From: Flavobacteriales bacterium
Lineage (GTDB): Bacteria; Bacteroidota; Bacteroidia; Flavobacteriales_F; PHOS-HE28
DNA length: 8,692 bases
Direction: 5' to 3'
Assembly (NCBI GenBank): GCA_020437875.1
Contig: JAGQVR010000119.1
Location: forward strand, 1-8,692
Of the stretch, positions 1 to 6,958 are shown one piece after another. Position numbers and translations under genes: made by a program. Below the pieces are notes generated by a model. That model had not been told where the DNA came from. It did no database searches and saw only the letters and a list, made by a program, of their open reading frames with translations. Within the stretch, counting starts at the first letter, position 1, and the number at the start of each line of letters is the position of its first letter.

Positions 1-5
1 AGAAC

Positions 6-1358
6 ATGGAACGTCCCATAGTGTATCTGTGCGCTGCGGCCCTGCTGGCGGGTTGCGGTGGTGGTGGCCAGGGGCAGCTGATCGGCGTCCAGGGCCGACC
101 CGGCTGGTATGATGTGGATCCCTACGGGATGAACTACATCGGCATGGGTTCCTTCGTCATGGGGCCCAGCGACCAGGATGTTCCCTACGCCTCGGTGAGC
201 AAGAGCAAGACCGTTTCCGTCCAGGCCTTCTACATGGACCAGACGGAGATCACCAACAACGAGTACCGGCAATTCGTGTTCTACGTGCGTGACTCCATCG
301 CCAAGCGGATCCTGGGTGATGAGGACATCGGCGAGCATGTACTTACGGAGGATGAGTATGGCGAGGAGATCGATCCGCCGGTGATCAACTGGCGCGAGCG
401 GATCGACTGGTATGGCGATGAGGAGCGCGAAGCCCTCGCCGACATGTTCCTCTCCGAGAGCGAGCAGTTCTATCGCCGGAAGGAGATAGACACGCGGAAG
501 CTGATGTTCGAGTACTATTGGATCGACCTGAAGGAGGCGGCCCGGAAGGCGAACAACGCCCGCGACCTCGACCTGAGCTACACCAACGTGAAAGGCCAGA
601 ACAACGCCATCCGTGGTCATAGCGACCGGAGCAAGTTCATCATCAAGGAGATCATCAACGTATACCCCGATACGCTCGTCTGGGTGCACGACTTCACGTA
701 CTCCTTCAACGAGCCGATGACCGAGAACTATTTCTGGCATCCGGCCTACGACGAGTATCCTGTGGTGGGTGTGACCTGGCAGCAGGCCAATGCCTTCAAC
801 GTTTGGCGCACGCAATTGATGAATTCGTGGTTGAGCCAGAACGGCGATGCCTTCATCAACCGTTTCCGCCTGCCGACCGAGGCCGAGTGGGAGTACGCTT
901 CCCGCGGTGGCCTGGATGGTGCCCCGTATCCTTGGGGTGGCCCTTACGTGCGGAACCGCCAGGGCTGCTTCCTGGGCAACTTCAAACCGTTGCATGGCAA
1001 CTACGTGGATGACGGTGGTTTCCATACCGTGCCCGTGGATAGCTACACCCCGAACGATTACGGCCTCTACCAGATGGCCGGTAACGTGGCCGAGTGGACC
1101 AGTACCGCCTTCGATGAGAGCGTGTACGACTTCGACCATGACCTCAACCCCGAGTACAGTTACGATGCGCTCATGAACGACCCCCCTTCGCTCAAGCGGA
1201 AGGTGATACGTGGTGGTTCATGGAAGGACATCGGGTATTACATGCAGACCGGCACCCGCAGCTTCGAATACCAGGACACCACCAAGGCCTACATCGGCTT
1301 CCGCTCGGTGATGACCTTCCTCGGACGCGGCAAGGCCGTCAACGCCGAAGACCTCTAG
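6..1358 (+). CDS. gldK: GldK/PorK, T9SS outer-membrane-ring lipoprotein
   Basis: Predicted lipoprotein of the type IX secretion / gliding machinery. By family knowledge it forms, with GldN, a large periplasmic ring attached to the outer membrane. The N-terminus has a short hydrophobic signal ending in the lipobox LLAGC, with Cys17 as the lipidated residue, followed by a Gly-rich linker. The rest is a formylglycine-generating-enzyme (FGE-sulfatase) fold: DQTEITNNEYRQF (78-90), YPVVGVTW (251-258), RLPTEAEWEYASRGG (288-302), YGLYQMAGNVAEWT (352-365), RGGSW (402-406) and GFRSV (431-435). A charged insertion of about 150 residues (about 95-245) interrupts the fold. The catalytic FGE cysteines expected after the GGSW motif are missing, so it is probably structural and not an oxidase. 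The length of 450 residues fits GldK. Only five bases precede the ATG and the frame is open to the window edge, so a start further upstream cannot be excluded, although the present N-terminus already makes a complete lipoprotein signal. It is the first gene of a gldKLMN cluster. Confidence 0.95.
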   Translation: MERPIVYLCAAALLAGCGGGGQGQLIGVQGRPGWYDVDPYGMNYIGMGSFVMGPSDQDVPYASVSKSKTVSVQAFYMDQTEITNNEYRQFVFYVRDSIAKRILGDEDIGEHVLTEDEYGEEIDPPVINWRERIDWYGDEEREALADMFLSESEQFYRRKEIDTRKLMFEYYWIDLKEAARKANNARDLDLSYTNVKGQNNAIRGHSDRSKFIIKEIINVYPDTLVWVHDFTYSFNEPMTENYFWHPAYDEYPVVGVTWQQANAFNVWRTQLMNSWLSQNGDAFINRFRLPTEAEWEYASRGGLDGAPYPWGGPYVRNRQGCFLGNFKPLHGNYVDDGGFHTVPVDSYTPNDYGLYQMAGNVAEWTSTAFDESVYDFDHDLNPEYSYDALMNDPPSLKRKVIRGGSWKDIGYYMQTGTRSFEYQDTTKAYIGFRSVMTFLGRGKAVNAEDL

Positions 1359-1382
1359 GCCATCGGCACGAACCGGAAATAG

Positions 1383-1405
1383 GGTCGTTACGGAACCTGA
1401 CGACC
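1383..1405 (+). other. Inverted repeat in the gldK-gldL spacer
   Basis: GGTCGTTA (1383-1390) pairs with TGACGACC (1398-1405) over 8 bp with one G-U wobble, leaving a 7-base loop. No T-tract follows, so it does not look like an intrinsic terminator. It lies 25 nt after the gldK stop and 61 nt before the gldL start. It may be an RNA hairpin that stabilises or processes the transcript, but it is short enough to be chance. Confidence 0.4.
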
Positions 1406-1430
1406 GCATTCAACAAGCAAGGACCAGAAG

Positions 1431-1450
1431 CAGAACCTTTCAGAACCTAA
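1431..1450 (+). repeat. Tandem 10-nt repeat upstream of gldL
   Basis: CAGAACCTTT (1431-1440) is followed directly by CAGAACCTAA (1441-1450), identical at eight of ten positions. The core GAACCT also occurs at 1393-1398. It sits just upstream of the AAGGA (1456-1460) that precedes the gldL ATG. Function is unknown; this is a small repeat and may be chance. Confidence 0.4.
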
Positions 1451-1466
1451 AACGCAAGGACGACAG

Positions 1467-2258
1467 ATGAAACCCGGCAGCAAGAAGTGGAAGAACTTCA
1501 TGGCCAAACTGTACGGTATCGGTGCAGCGGTCGTGATCATTGGCGCTCTTTTCAAGATCCAGCACTGGCCGCTGGCTAGCTTTTTCCTGATCCTCGGTCT
1601 TAGTACCGAGGCGATCATCTTCTTCTTCTCGGCGTTCGAACCTCCGCACGAGGATCCCGATTGGAGCCTGGTGTACCCCGAACTCGCCACCGGTGAGCGT
1701 CATGAGGGCGAGGATTTCAAGAAGGAGGATCAGCGCTCCATCACCGAGCAGCTCGATGACATGCTCGAAGGGGCCAAGATCGAACCGGAACTGATCGCCA
1801 GTCTGGGTGATGGCATGCGCTCCCTGAGCGACCAGGCCAAGCAGATGGGCGAGATCACCGGGGCGGCAGCGGCCACGAACGAATATGCGACCAGCCTGAA
1901 GGACGCCAGCGCCAAGGTGAGCAACCTCAGCGACAGCTACGAGAAGGCCAGCGAGAGCCTCGTGGGTCTGACCAACAATGTCGACGCCGGTCGCAACGCG
2001 GGTGAGAGCCTGCAGAAGATGAGCCAGAACCTCTCCGCGCTCAACGAGATGTACGAGATGCAGCTCCGCGGCAGCCGCGAGAAACTGGAGGCCGCCAACC
2101 AGATGTTCGAGGGCATGAGCGAGATGCTCACCAACCTCCGCAACTCGGTGGACGATACCAAACGCTACAAGGAGAACATCGCCGAACTCAGTGATAACCT
2201 GGCCAAACTGAACACCGTCTATGGCAACATGCTCGCTGCCATGACCGTGCGCAGCTGA
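1467..2258 (+). CDS. gldL: GldL/PorL, inner-membrane motor subunit of T9SS
   Basis: Inner-membrane subunit of the proton-driven GldLM motor that powers type IX secretion and gliding. Two transmembrane helices are visible near the N-terminus, about residues 15-31 (LYGIGAAVVIIGALF) and 36-57. They are joined by a tight turn with the family motif KIQHWP (30-35). Glu48 inside the second helix (GLSTEAIIFF) matches the conserved membrane glutamate that structural work on Flavobacterium GldL assigned to proton coupling and to contact with the GldM arginine. The remaining roughly 200 residues are hydrophilic, rich in Ala, Glu, Ser, Asn and Leu, and look helical or coiled-coil (about 90-255); this is the cytoplasmic domain. 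The start is supported by AAGGA six bases upstream of the ATG and by the MKPGSKKWKNFMAKLYG N-terminus typical of the family. It lies 108 nt after gldK and 48 nt before gldM, presumably in one operon. Confidence 0.96.
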   Translation: MKPGSKKWKNFMAKLYGIGAAVVIIGALFKIQHWPLASFFLILGLSTEAIIFFFSAFEPPHEDPDWSLVYPELATGERHEGEDFKKEDQRSITEQLDDMLEGAKIEPELIASLGDGMRSLSDQAKQMGEITGAAAATNEYATSLKDASAKVSNLSDSYEKASESLVGLTNNVDAGRNAGESLQKMSQNLSALNEMYEMQLRGSREKLEAANQMFEGMSEMLTNLRNSVDDTKRYKENIAELSDNLAKLNTVYGNMLAAMTVRS

Positions 2259-2306
2259 GCAAGGGGGTCACTTTGATCTGGAACCGAATAGACCTGTTGG
2301 ATACAG

Positions 2307-3947
2307 ATGGCAAGTGGTAAACAGACGCCTCGACAGGCGATGATCAACATGATGTACTTGGTGCTGACGGCGCTTTTGGCGCTGAACGTATCCAAGGAGA
2401 TCCTGGACAGCTTCGTGACGGTGAACAACGGCTTGGAGAACACCAAGCTGTCGCTCAACGACAAGATGAACGCCCAGTACACGAGCTTCCAGAGCCTGGC
2501 CAGTGAGAACCAGGCCAAGTACGGGGCAGCGTGGAACGAGGCCCAGAAGATCCAGGCTTCAGGTCGCGAGCTGGTGGCCTATATCGACACCATCAAGGCA
2601 CGCGCCATCATCAAGGCCGAAGGCTGGCCCAAGGACAGCGTGGTGCTCGGTGATGGCCGTATCGTGGACCTGCAGAAGGTGTCCAAGAAGGACAGCCATG
2701 ATGAGCTGACGAACATGCTCGTTGGCAGTGAGCCGGGCAAACCCGTCGAGGGGCCCTTCACCGCTTTCGAACTGAAGCAGAAGCTCGAGGCCTTCCGCGA
2801 ACTGGTCAAGAACAGCCGCAAGGATGACAGTGACCTCTCGGCGGCCATGGACCGGGTGTTCGACTTCAGCGACCGCAAGGACGCCTCCGGGACCATGAAC
2901 AACTGGGAGAGCATCAACTTCTACCACGTGCCCCTGGCGGCAGGTATCACCATCCTCAGCAAGATCCAGGCGGATGTCCGGAACGCGGAGGGTGAAGTGG
3001 TGAAACGCATGATGGACGCGGTGGAAGGGAAGAGCTTCAAGTTCAACAAGCTCACGACCATCGTTAGGCCCCTGAGCAGCTACGTGACCGTAGGTAGCAA
3101 GTACCAGGCGGAGATCTTCCTGGGTGCCTATGATGACCAGAACGCACCGGAGGTCTATATCGCCGGTCCGGGCGCCACCGTGGACACGATCGCCAAGAAG
3201 ATCAATGGTGAGGCCATCAAACTGCCGATGAACGGTGCGAAGGCGATACTCGAGCGCGTGGCGGGTGGTGCCGGATTGCAGACCGTGCGGGGTATCATCA
3301 AGTTCAAGCCGGTGGGTGGTGAGGAGACCACGGAGGTGTTCGAGACCACCTATGAGGTGGCCCAACCCAATCTGGTCGTGAGCCCCACCAAGATGAACGT
3401 GTTCTACCGCGGTGTGGACAACCCGGTCAGCATCAGCGTATCCGGTTACAGCGACAAGGACATCCGTCCGAGCATGACCAATGGCAGCCTGAGCAAGGGC
3501 GGTGATGGCTGGGTGGTGAAGCCGGGACGTGAGTCCGAAGCCACCATCAGCGCCACGGTCACCAATCCGGACGGTACGAACAAGACCATGACCGGCATGA
3601 AGTTCCGGGTAAAGAACGTGCCGAACCCACGGCCTTATTTCGCCGGGAAGTCCATCGATGACGAGACCATCCGGAAGGTGGAGCTCACCGCTGCCGCCGG
3701 TGTGATCGCGAAGATGATCGACTTCGAGTTCGACCTGAAGTTCGAGATCGTTGAGTACAAGGTCTCCATGATCATCGGTGGCAACGTGATCGAGAAGATC
3801 GTGAAGGGAGCGGCCGTGAGCGGCGATGTGAAGGAGATGTTCCAACGGGCCAAGTCCGGCCAGAAGGTATACATCGAGAGCATCAAGGCACGCGGACCCG
3901 ACGGTACCACACGAAGCCTGGGCTCACTCTCGTTCAAAGTGGTGTGA
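2307..3947 (+). CDS. gldM: GldM/PorM, motor stalk subunit of T9SS
   Basis: Single-pass inner-membrane protein whose dimer threads the GldL pentamer and spans the periplasm as a stalk of four domains reaching the GldK/GldN ring (family knowledge). The N-terminus carries the diagnostic block with Arg9 just before the membrane helix (about 12-28: MINMMYLVLTALLALNV), followed by SKEILDSF. Arg9 corresponds to the conserved arginine that pairs with the GldL membrane glutamate. Further family blocks are FDFSDRKDASGTMNNWESIN (185-204), YHVPLAAGITILSKIQADVR (206-225) and SPTKMNVFYRGVDNPVSISV (359-378). The region from about 440 to 546 is the terminal domain expected to touch the ring. At 546 residues it is slightly longer than the characterised homologues of about 515. 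It contains no cysteine. No clear Shine-Dalgarno precedes the ATG; the conserved N-terminus fixes the start. It ends with tandem in-frame stops TGA TAA. It is related to the second GldM-type gene at 6959-8581. Confidence 0.97.
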   Translation: MASGKQTPRQAMINMMYLVLTALLALNVSKEILDSFVTVNNGLENTKLSLNDKMNAQYTSFQSLASENQAKYGAAWNEAQKIQASGRELVAYIDTIKARAIIKAEGWPKDSVVLGDGRIVDLQKVSKKDSHDELTNMLVGSEPGKPVEGPFTAFELKQKLEAFRELVKNSRKDDSDLSAAMDRVFDFSDRKDASGTMNNWESINFYHVPLAAGITILSKIQADVRNAEGEVVKRMMDAVEGKSFKFNKLTTIVRPLSSYVTVGSKYQAEIFLGAYDDQNAPEVYIAGPGATVDTIAKKINGEAIKLPMNGAKAILERVAGGAGLQTVRGIIKFKPVGGEETTEVFETTYEVAQPNLVVSPTKMNVFYRGVDNPVSISVSGYSDKDIRPSMTNGSLSKGGDGWVVKPGRESEATISATVTNPDGTNKTMTGMKFRVKNVPNPRPYFAGKSIDDETIRKVELTAAAGVIAKMIDFEFDLKFEIVEYKVSMIIGGNVIEKIVKGAAVSGDVKEMFQRAKSGQKVYIESIKARGPDGTTRSLGSLSFKVV

Positions 3948-3968
3948 TAACCTGAACAACGAACCAAG

Positions 3969-4829
3969 ATGAGGACCTGCAAGAACATATTGACCGCCGC
4001 CGCCTTTGCGGTCGCGGCGAGCTGTTCCACGACGCATGCCGTGGCGCAGACCGTGCTCGATGGTGCCTACATCAAGGAGCATACGAAGACCAAGCGCGTG
4101 GTGCCCTACACCCACATCCGCGAAGCGGACGTGATGTGGGCCCGCAGGGTGTGGCGCACGATCGACCTGCGTGAGAAACTCAACCACCCCTTGTACTACC
4201 CCGAGCAGGCCATCAACGACCGGAAGAGCCTGTTCGATGTGATCCGCCATGGATTGCTGGTGGATGGTTCCATCACCGCCTACGACGTGGGGCCGACCGC
4301 CGAGGATGATGAGTTCCGCAAACCCCTGCTGGCAACGGACCTGAAGGACATCTTCACCCGCCTGGACACCCAGTACACCGAGGACCTGGATACCGGGGAA
4401 CTGGTACCCGTGGTGCAGGAGATCACGGTGGAGAGCGGGGACATCAAGATGTACCGCCTGAAGGAGGACTGGATCTTCGACAAGCAGCGCAGCACGATGG
4501 ACATCCGGATCATCGGGATCGCGCCGATGAAGGAGGCCAAGGGGGAGGACGGAGAGGTGCGTGGTTACACACCGCTCTTCTGGCTCTACTACCCGGAGTG
4601 CCGCTATGTCTTCGCGAACTGGGAGGCCTTCAACAGGGAGAACGATGCGGAGCGTCGCAGCTTCGAGGACATCTTCTGGAAGCGGCAGTTCAGCAGCTAC
4701 ATCACCAAGTGGAGCAACGTCTACGACCGGAACATCAACGAGTACAAGACCGGACTGGACGCCCTGCTCGAAGGGGAGGAGATCAAGCAGGCCTTGTTCG
4801 AGTTCGAGCACGACCTCTGGAACTTCTGA
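3969..4829 (+). CDS. gldN: GldN/PorN, periplasmic ring protein of T9SS
   Basis: Periplasmic partner of GldK in the outer-membrane-associated ring of the type IX system (family knowledge). A signal peptide is visible: Arg2 and Lys5, a hydrophobic Ala-rich core (7-18), and a likely signal peptidase I site after AVA (24-26). A cysteine at 19 (VAASC) gives only a poor lipobox, so a soluble periplasmic form is favoured. Conserved GldN blocks follow: IREADVMWARRVWRTIDLRE (50-69), LNHPLYYPE (71-79), DWIFDKQRSTMDIRIIGIAP (167-186) and LFWLYYPECRYVFANWEAFN (203-222), then a C-terminal aromatic and charged stretch ending in HDLWNF. The length of 286 residues is slightly shorter than typical GldN. It starts 21 nt after gldM, consistent with one transcript, and is the last gene before an intrinsic terminator. 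No gldO-like duplicate of gldN is next to it. Confidence 0.95.
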   Translation: MRTCKNILTAAAFAVAASCSTTHAVAQTVLDGAYIKEHTKTKRVVPYTHIREADVMWARRVWRTIDLREKLNHPLYYPEQAINDRKSLFDVIRHGLLVDGSITAYDVGPTAEDDEFRKPLLATDLKDIFTRLDTQYTEDLDTGELVPVVQEITVESGDIKMYRLKEDWIFDKQRSTMDIRIIGIAPMKEAKGEDGEVRGYTPLFWLYYPECRYVFANWEAFNRENDAERRSFEDIFWKRQFSSYITKWSNVYDRNINEYKTGLDALLEGEEIKQALFEFEHDLWNF

Positions 4830-4850
4830 CCCACTGTTCCCGACATCTGT

Positions 4851-4883
4851 GAAGCCCCCGGATCTCCGGGGGCTTCCGCTTTT
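4851..4883 (+). terminator. Intrinsic terminator of the gldKLMN unit
   Basis: A perfect 12-bp inverted repeat, GAAGCCCCCGGA (4851-4862) and TCCGGGGGCTTC (4865-4876), is very GC-rich and is followed after CGC by a run of four T (4880-4883). It begins 21 nt after the gldN stop. The T-run is short, but the strong stem and its position make termination of the gldKLMN transcript likely. Confidence 0.85.
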
Positions 4884-4894
4884 CCCAGCTCCCG

Positions 4895-4902
4895 TACTTT
4901 TG
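4895..4902 (+). promoter_or_regulatory. Bacteroidota -7 promoter element for the ABC-F gene
   Basis: TACTTTTG matches the Bacteroidota sigma-ABfr -7 consensus TAnnTTTG exactly. It lies directly after the terminator and 26 nt upstream of the ATG at 4929, implying a very short leader. No good TTTG -33 element is seen at the usual spacing; that position falls within the downstream arm of the terminator hairpin. Moderate confidence on the match and its placement. Confidence 0.6.
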
Positions 4903-4928
4903 CGCGCCTTTTCGACCCGCTACCGACC

Positions 4929-6875
4929 ATGATCACCGTCCAAGGCCTCACCCTGCATTTCGGTCAACGGCCGATGTTCGATGACTTCAACTTCTTCATC
5001 GGCAGCGATGACCGTATCGGGCTGGTGGGCCGGAACGGTGCGGGTAAGAGCACCCTGCTGAAGACGCTGGCCGGGGTGCAGCCCTTCGACAAAGGGACCA
5101 TCGGCAAGCCCAAGGAACTGAAGGTGGGTTATCTCCCGCAGGAGATGGCGCACAACCTGGAGCTCACGCCCTGGCAGGTGGCGGAGAAGGCCTTCGAGGA
5201 GGCGCTGCACTTGCAGGCACGCTTAACGACCATCGAGAAAGCGCTGGAAACCGTCACCACGGACGAGGAGGCCATCGAACTGGCCACGGAACTGGCCACC
5301 GCACATGAACGGCTCAACGCCATCGGTGCAGGCGACCACGACATGCAGGTGGAGAAGATGCTGAAGGGCATCGGCTTCGTGGGTGACGACATGCACCGGT
5401 TGATGAGCGAGCTGAGCGGTGGCTGGCGCATGCGCGCCGAGCTGGCGCGGATCCTGCTGATGCGTCCGGACCTGCTGCTGCTGGACGAGCCGACGAACCA
5501 CCTTGACCTGCCAGCGATCCAATGGCTGGAGGACCTGTTGCAGACCTATCCGGCCGCTCTGGTGCTGATCTCGCACGACAAGACCTTCCTCGACCGGCTC
5601 ACCCTGCGCACGCTCGAGGTGAGCGGAGGCAAGTTGATCGACCGCAAGGTGCCCTGGAGCCAATATGTGGAGCTGCGCAAGGTCGAACGTGAGCAGCAGG
5701 CCGCGGCCGCCAAGGACCAGCAGCGGTACATCAAGGAGACCGAAGCGCTGATCAACAAGTTCCGCGCGAAAGCGAGCAAGGCGGCGTTCGCCCAGAGCCT
5801 GATCACCAAGCTCGAAAAGCTGGACCGCATCGAGGTGGAGGACGAGGACCTGCGTAAGATGCTCGTGAAGTTCCCACCGGCACCACAGAGCGGCAAGATC
5901 GTGGCCGAGGTGAAGAATGTGAGCAAGGCCTATCCGGACAAGAACGATCAGAACAAGGAGAAGCGCATCTTCAGCCATGCGGAGCTTACCATCGCAAAGG
6001 GGGAGCACCTCGCGCTCGTTGGCGCGAACGGTACGGGCAAGTCGACGCTCGTGCGCATGATCATGGGCGAGGAATCCTTCGACGGGGAGATCCGCCTCGG
6101 GCACAACGTGATCGTGGGCTACTACGCGCAGGACATGCCGGAACGGATGAACCCGCAGGGCACCGTGATGGAGACGGCGGAGTACGCCGCGAGCGAGGAG
6201 AACCGGGTCCGTGTGCGGGCCATGCTCGGCGCTTTCATGTTCAGCGGTGATGATGTGGACAAGAAGGTGAAGGTGCTGAGCGGTGGTGAACGCGCACGCC
6301 TCGCCTTGTGCTGCATGCTGCTGAAGCCGCTGAACTTCCTGATCCTCGATGAACCCACGCACCACCTGGACATCCAGAGCAAGGACGTGTTGAAGGAAGC
6401 GCTCAAGGCCTATGACGGCACCTTCCTGCTGGTGAGCCACGACCGTGACTTCCTCACCGGTCTTACCACACGGATCCTTGAACTGGACGAGCACCGGATC
6501 CGCGATCAGCACCTCGACATCCTCGAGTTGATCGAGAAGCGCAAGGCCTTGCAGACCGCGGATATCGGGAAGAGCAGTGCGGTGCAAGCCAAGGCTCCGA
6601 AAGTGGAGAAACCGTCGGACCAGCGCGACAAACGCGACCGCGACAAGGAGCGTCGTAAGGCACAGAACGCCGTGGAGCGTTTGGAGAAACAACTCGCCGA
6701 CCTGGAGAAGCAGGAGAAGGAACTACAAGCCGAAGTGATGAAGGGAGGCATGCCTGCGGATTCCCTGCAGCAGGGCTATGAACGGCTTGGTGATCTCGCA
6801 CAGCGGATCGCCAAGGTGATGGAGGAGTGGGAGAACGCTTCCACCGAGCTGCAGGCATTGGCGGAGGAGGCTTGA
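4929..6875 (+). CDS. ABC-F family ATPase (ribosome-associated translation factor type)
   Basis: Soluble protein with two ABC ATPase domains and no transmembrane segment, as in the ABC-F family, whose members bind the ribosomal E site and act on stalled or antibiotic-blocked ribosomes. Domain 1: Walker A GRNGAGKST (34-42), signature LSGGW (162-166), Walker B LLLLDEPTNHLD (182-193) with catalytic Glu187, switch His216. Domain 2: Walker A GANGTGKST (365-373), signature LSGGERARLAL (450-460), Walker B FLILDEPTHHLD (470-481) with Glu475, switch His504. The charged linker (about 240-320, including KFRAKASKAAFAQS at 277-290) is the tRNA-interaction region and resembles the YheS/ABCF3-like branch. 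A Lys/Glu-rich C-terminal extension (about 565-645) is predicted coiled coil. All catalytic residues are present. The start is fixed by the typical MITVQGLTLHFG opening. The gene has its own -7 element after the upstream terminator. A link to the T9SS genes is not evident; the exact ABC-F subfamily is uncertain. Confidence 0.95.
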   Translation: MITVQGLTLHFGQRPMFDDFNFFIGSDDRIGLVGRNGAGKSTLLKTLAGVQPFDKGTIGKPKELKVGYLPQEMAHNLELTPWQVAEKAFEEALHLQARLTTIEKALETVTTDEEAIELATELATAHERLNAIGAGDHDMQVEKMLKGIGFVGDDMHRLMSELSGGWRMRAELARILLMRPDLLLLDEPTNHLDLPAIQWLEDLLQTYPAALVLISHDKTFLDRLTLRTLEVSGGKLIDRKVPWSQYVELRKVEREQQAAAAKDQQRYIKETEALINKFRAKASKAAFAQSLITKLEKLDRIEVEDEDLRKMLVKFPPAPQSGKIVAEVKNVSKAYPDKNDQNKEKRIFSHAELTIAKGEHLALVGANGTGKSTLVRMIMGEESFDGEIRLGHNVIVGYYAQDMPERMNPQGTVMETAEYAASEENRVRVRAMLGAFMFSGDDVDKKVKVLSGGERARLALCCMLLKPLNFLILDEPTHHLDIQSKDVLKEALKAYDGTFLLVSHDRDFLTGLTTRILELDEHRIRDQHLDILELIEKRKALQTADIGKSSAVQAKAPKVEKPSDQRDKRDRDKERRKAQNAVERLEKQLADLEKQEKELQAEVMKGGMPADSLQQGYERLGDLAQRIAKVMEEWENASTELQALAEEA

Positions 6876-6958
6876 TCATGTATGTCGTTACCCGCGCTGC
6901 CTGGGTGCATTGAACGTTCGGAGGTGCATGTCGCACTTCCCACGAACACCGCACCGTC

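Noticed and set aside
2272..2296. TTTG followed by TAGACCTG upstream of gldM as a possible internal promoter
   Set aside because: The -7 candidate misses two consensus T positions and the spacer of 13 is shorter than the usual 17-23, so it was not called.
2559..3845. A 428-codon open frame on the - strand opposite gldM
   Set aside because: It has the same low-complexity His/Asp/Leu-rich composition and no domain; it is a shadow of the gldM reading frame.
3924..4811. A 295-codon open frame on the - strand opposite gldN
   Set aside because: It is a shadow of gldN, has no recognisable motif, and would run across the gldM-gldN junction against the operon.
5223..6692. A 489-codon open frame on the - strand opposite the ABC-F gene
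   Set aside because: It mirrors a confidently identified ABC-F gene with all catalytic motifs. Its translation is His/Leu/Val/Arg-rich with no recognisable domain, as expected from antisense reading of GC-rich codons.
6912..6919. Palindrome GAACGTTC in the spacer before the second gldM, as an operator
   Set aside because: It is a perfect palindrome of only 8 bp with no flanking extension; chance is sufficient.
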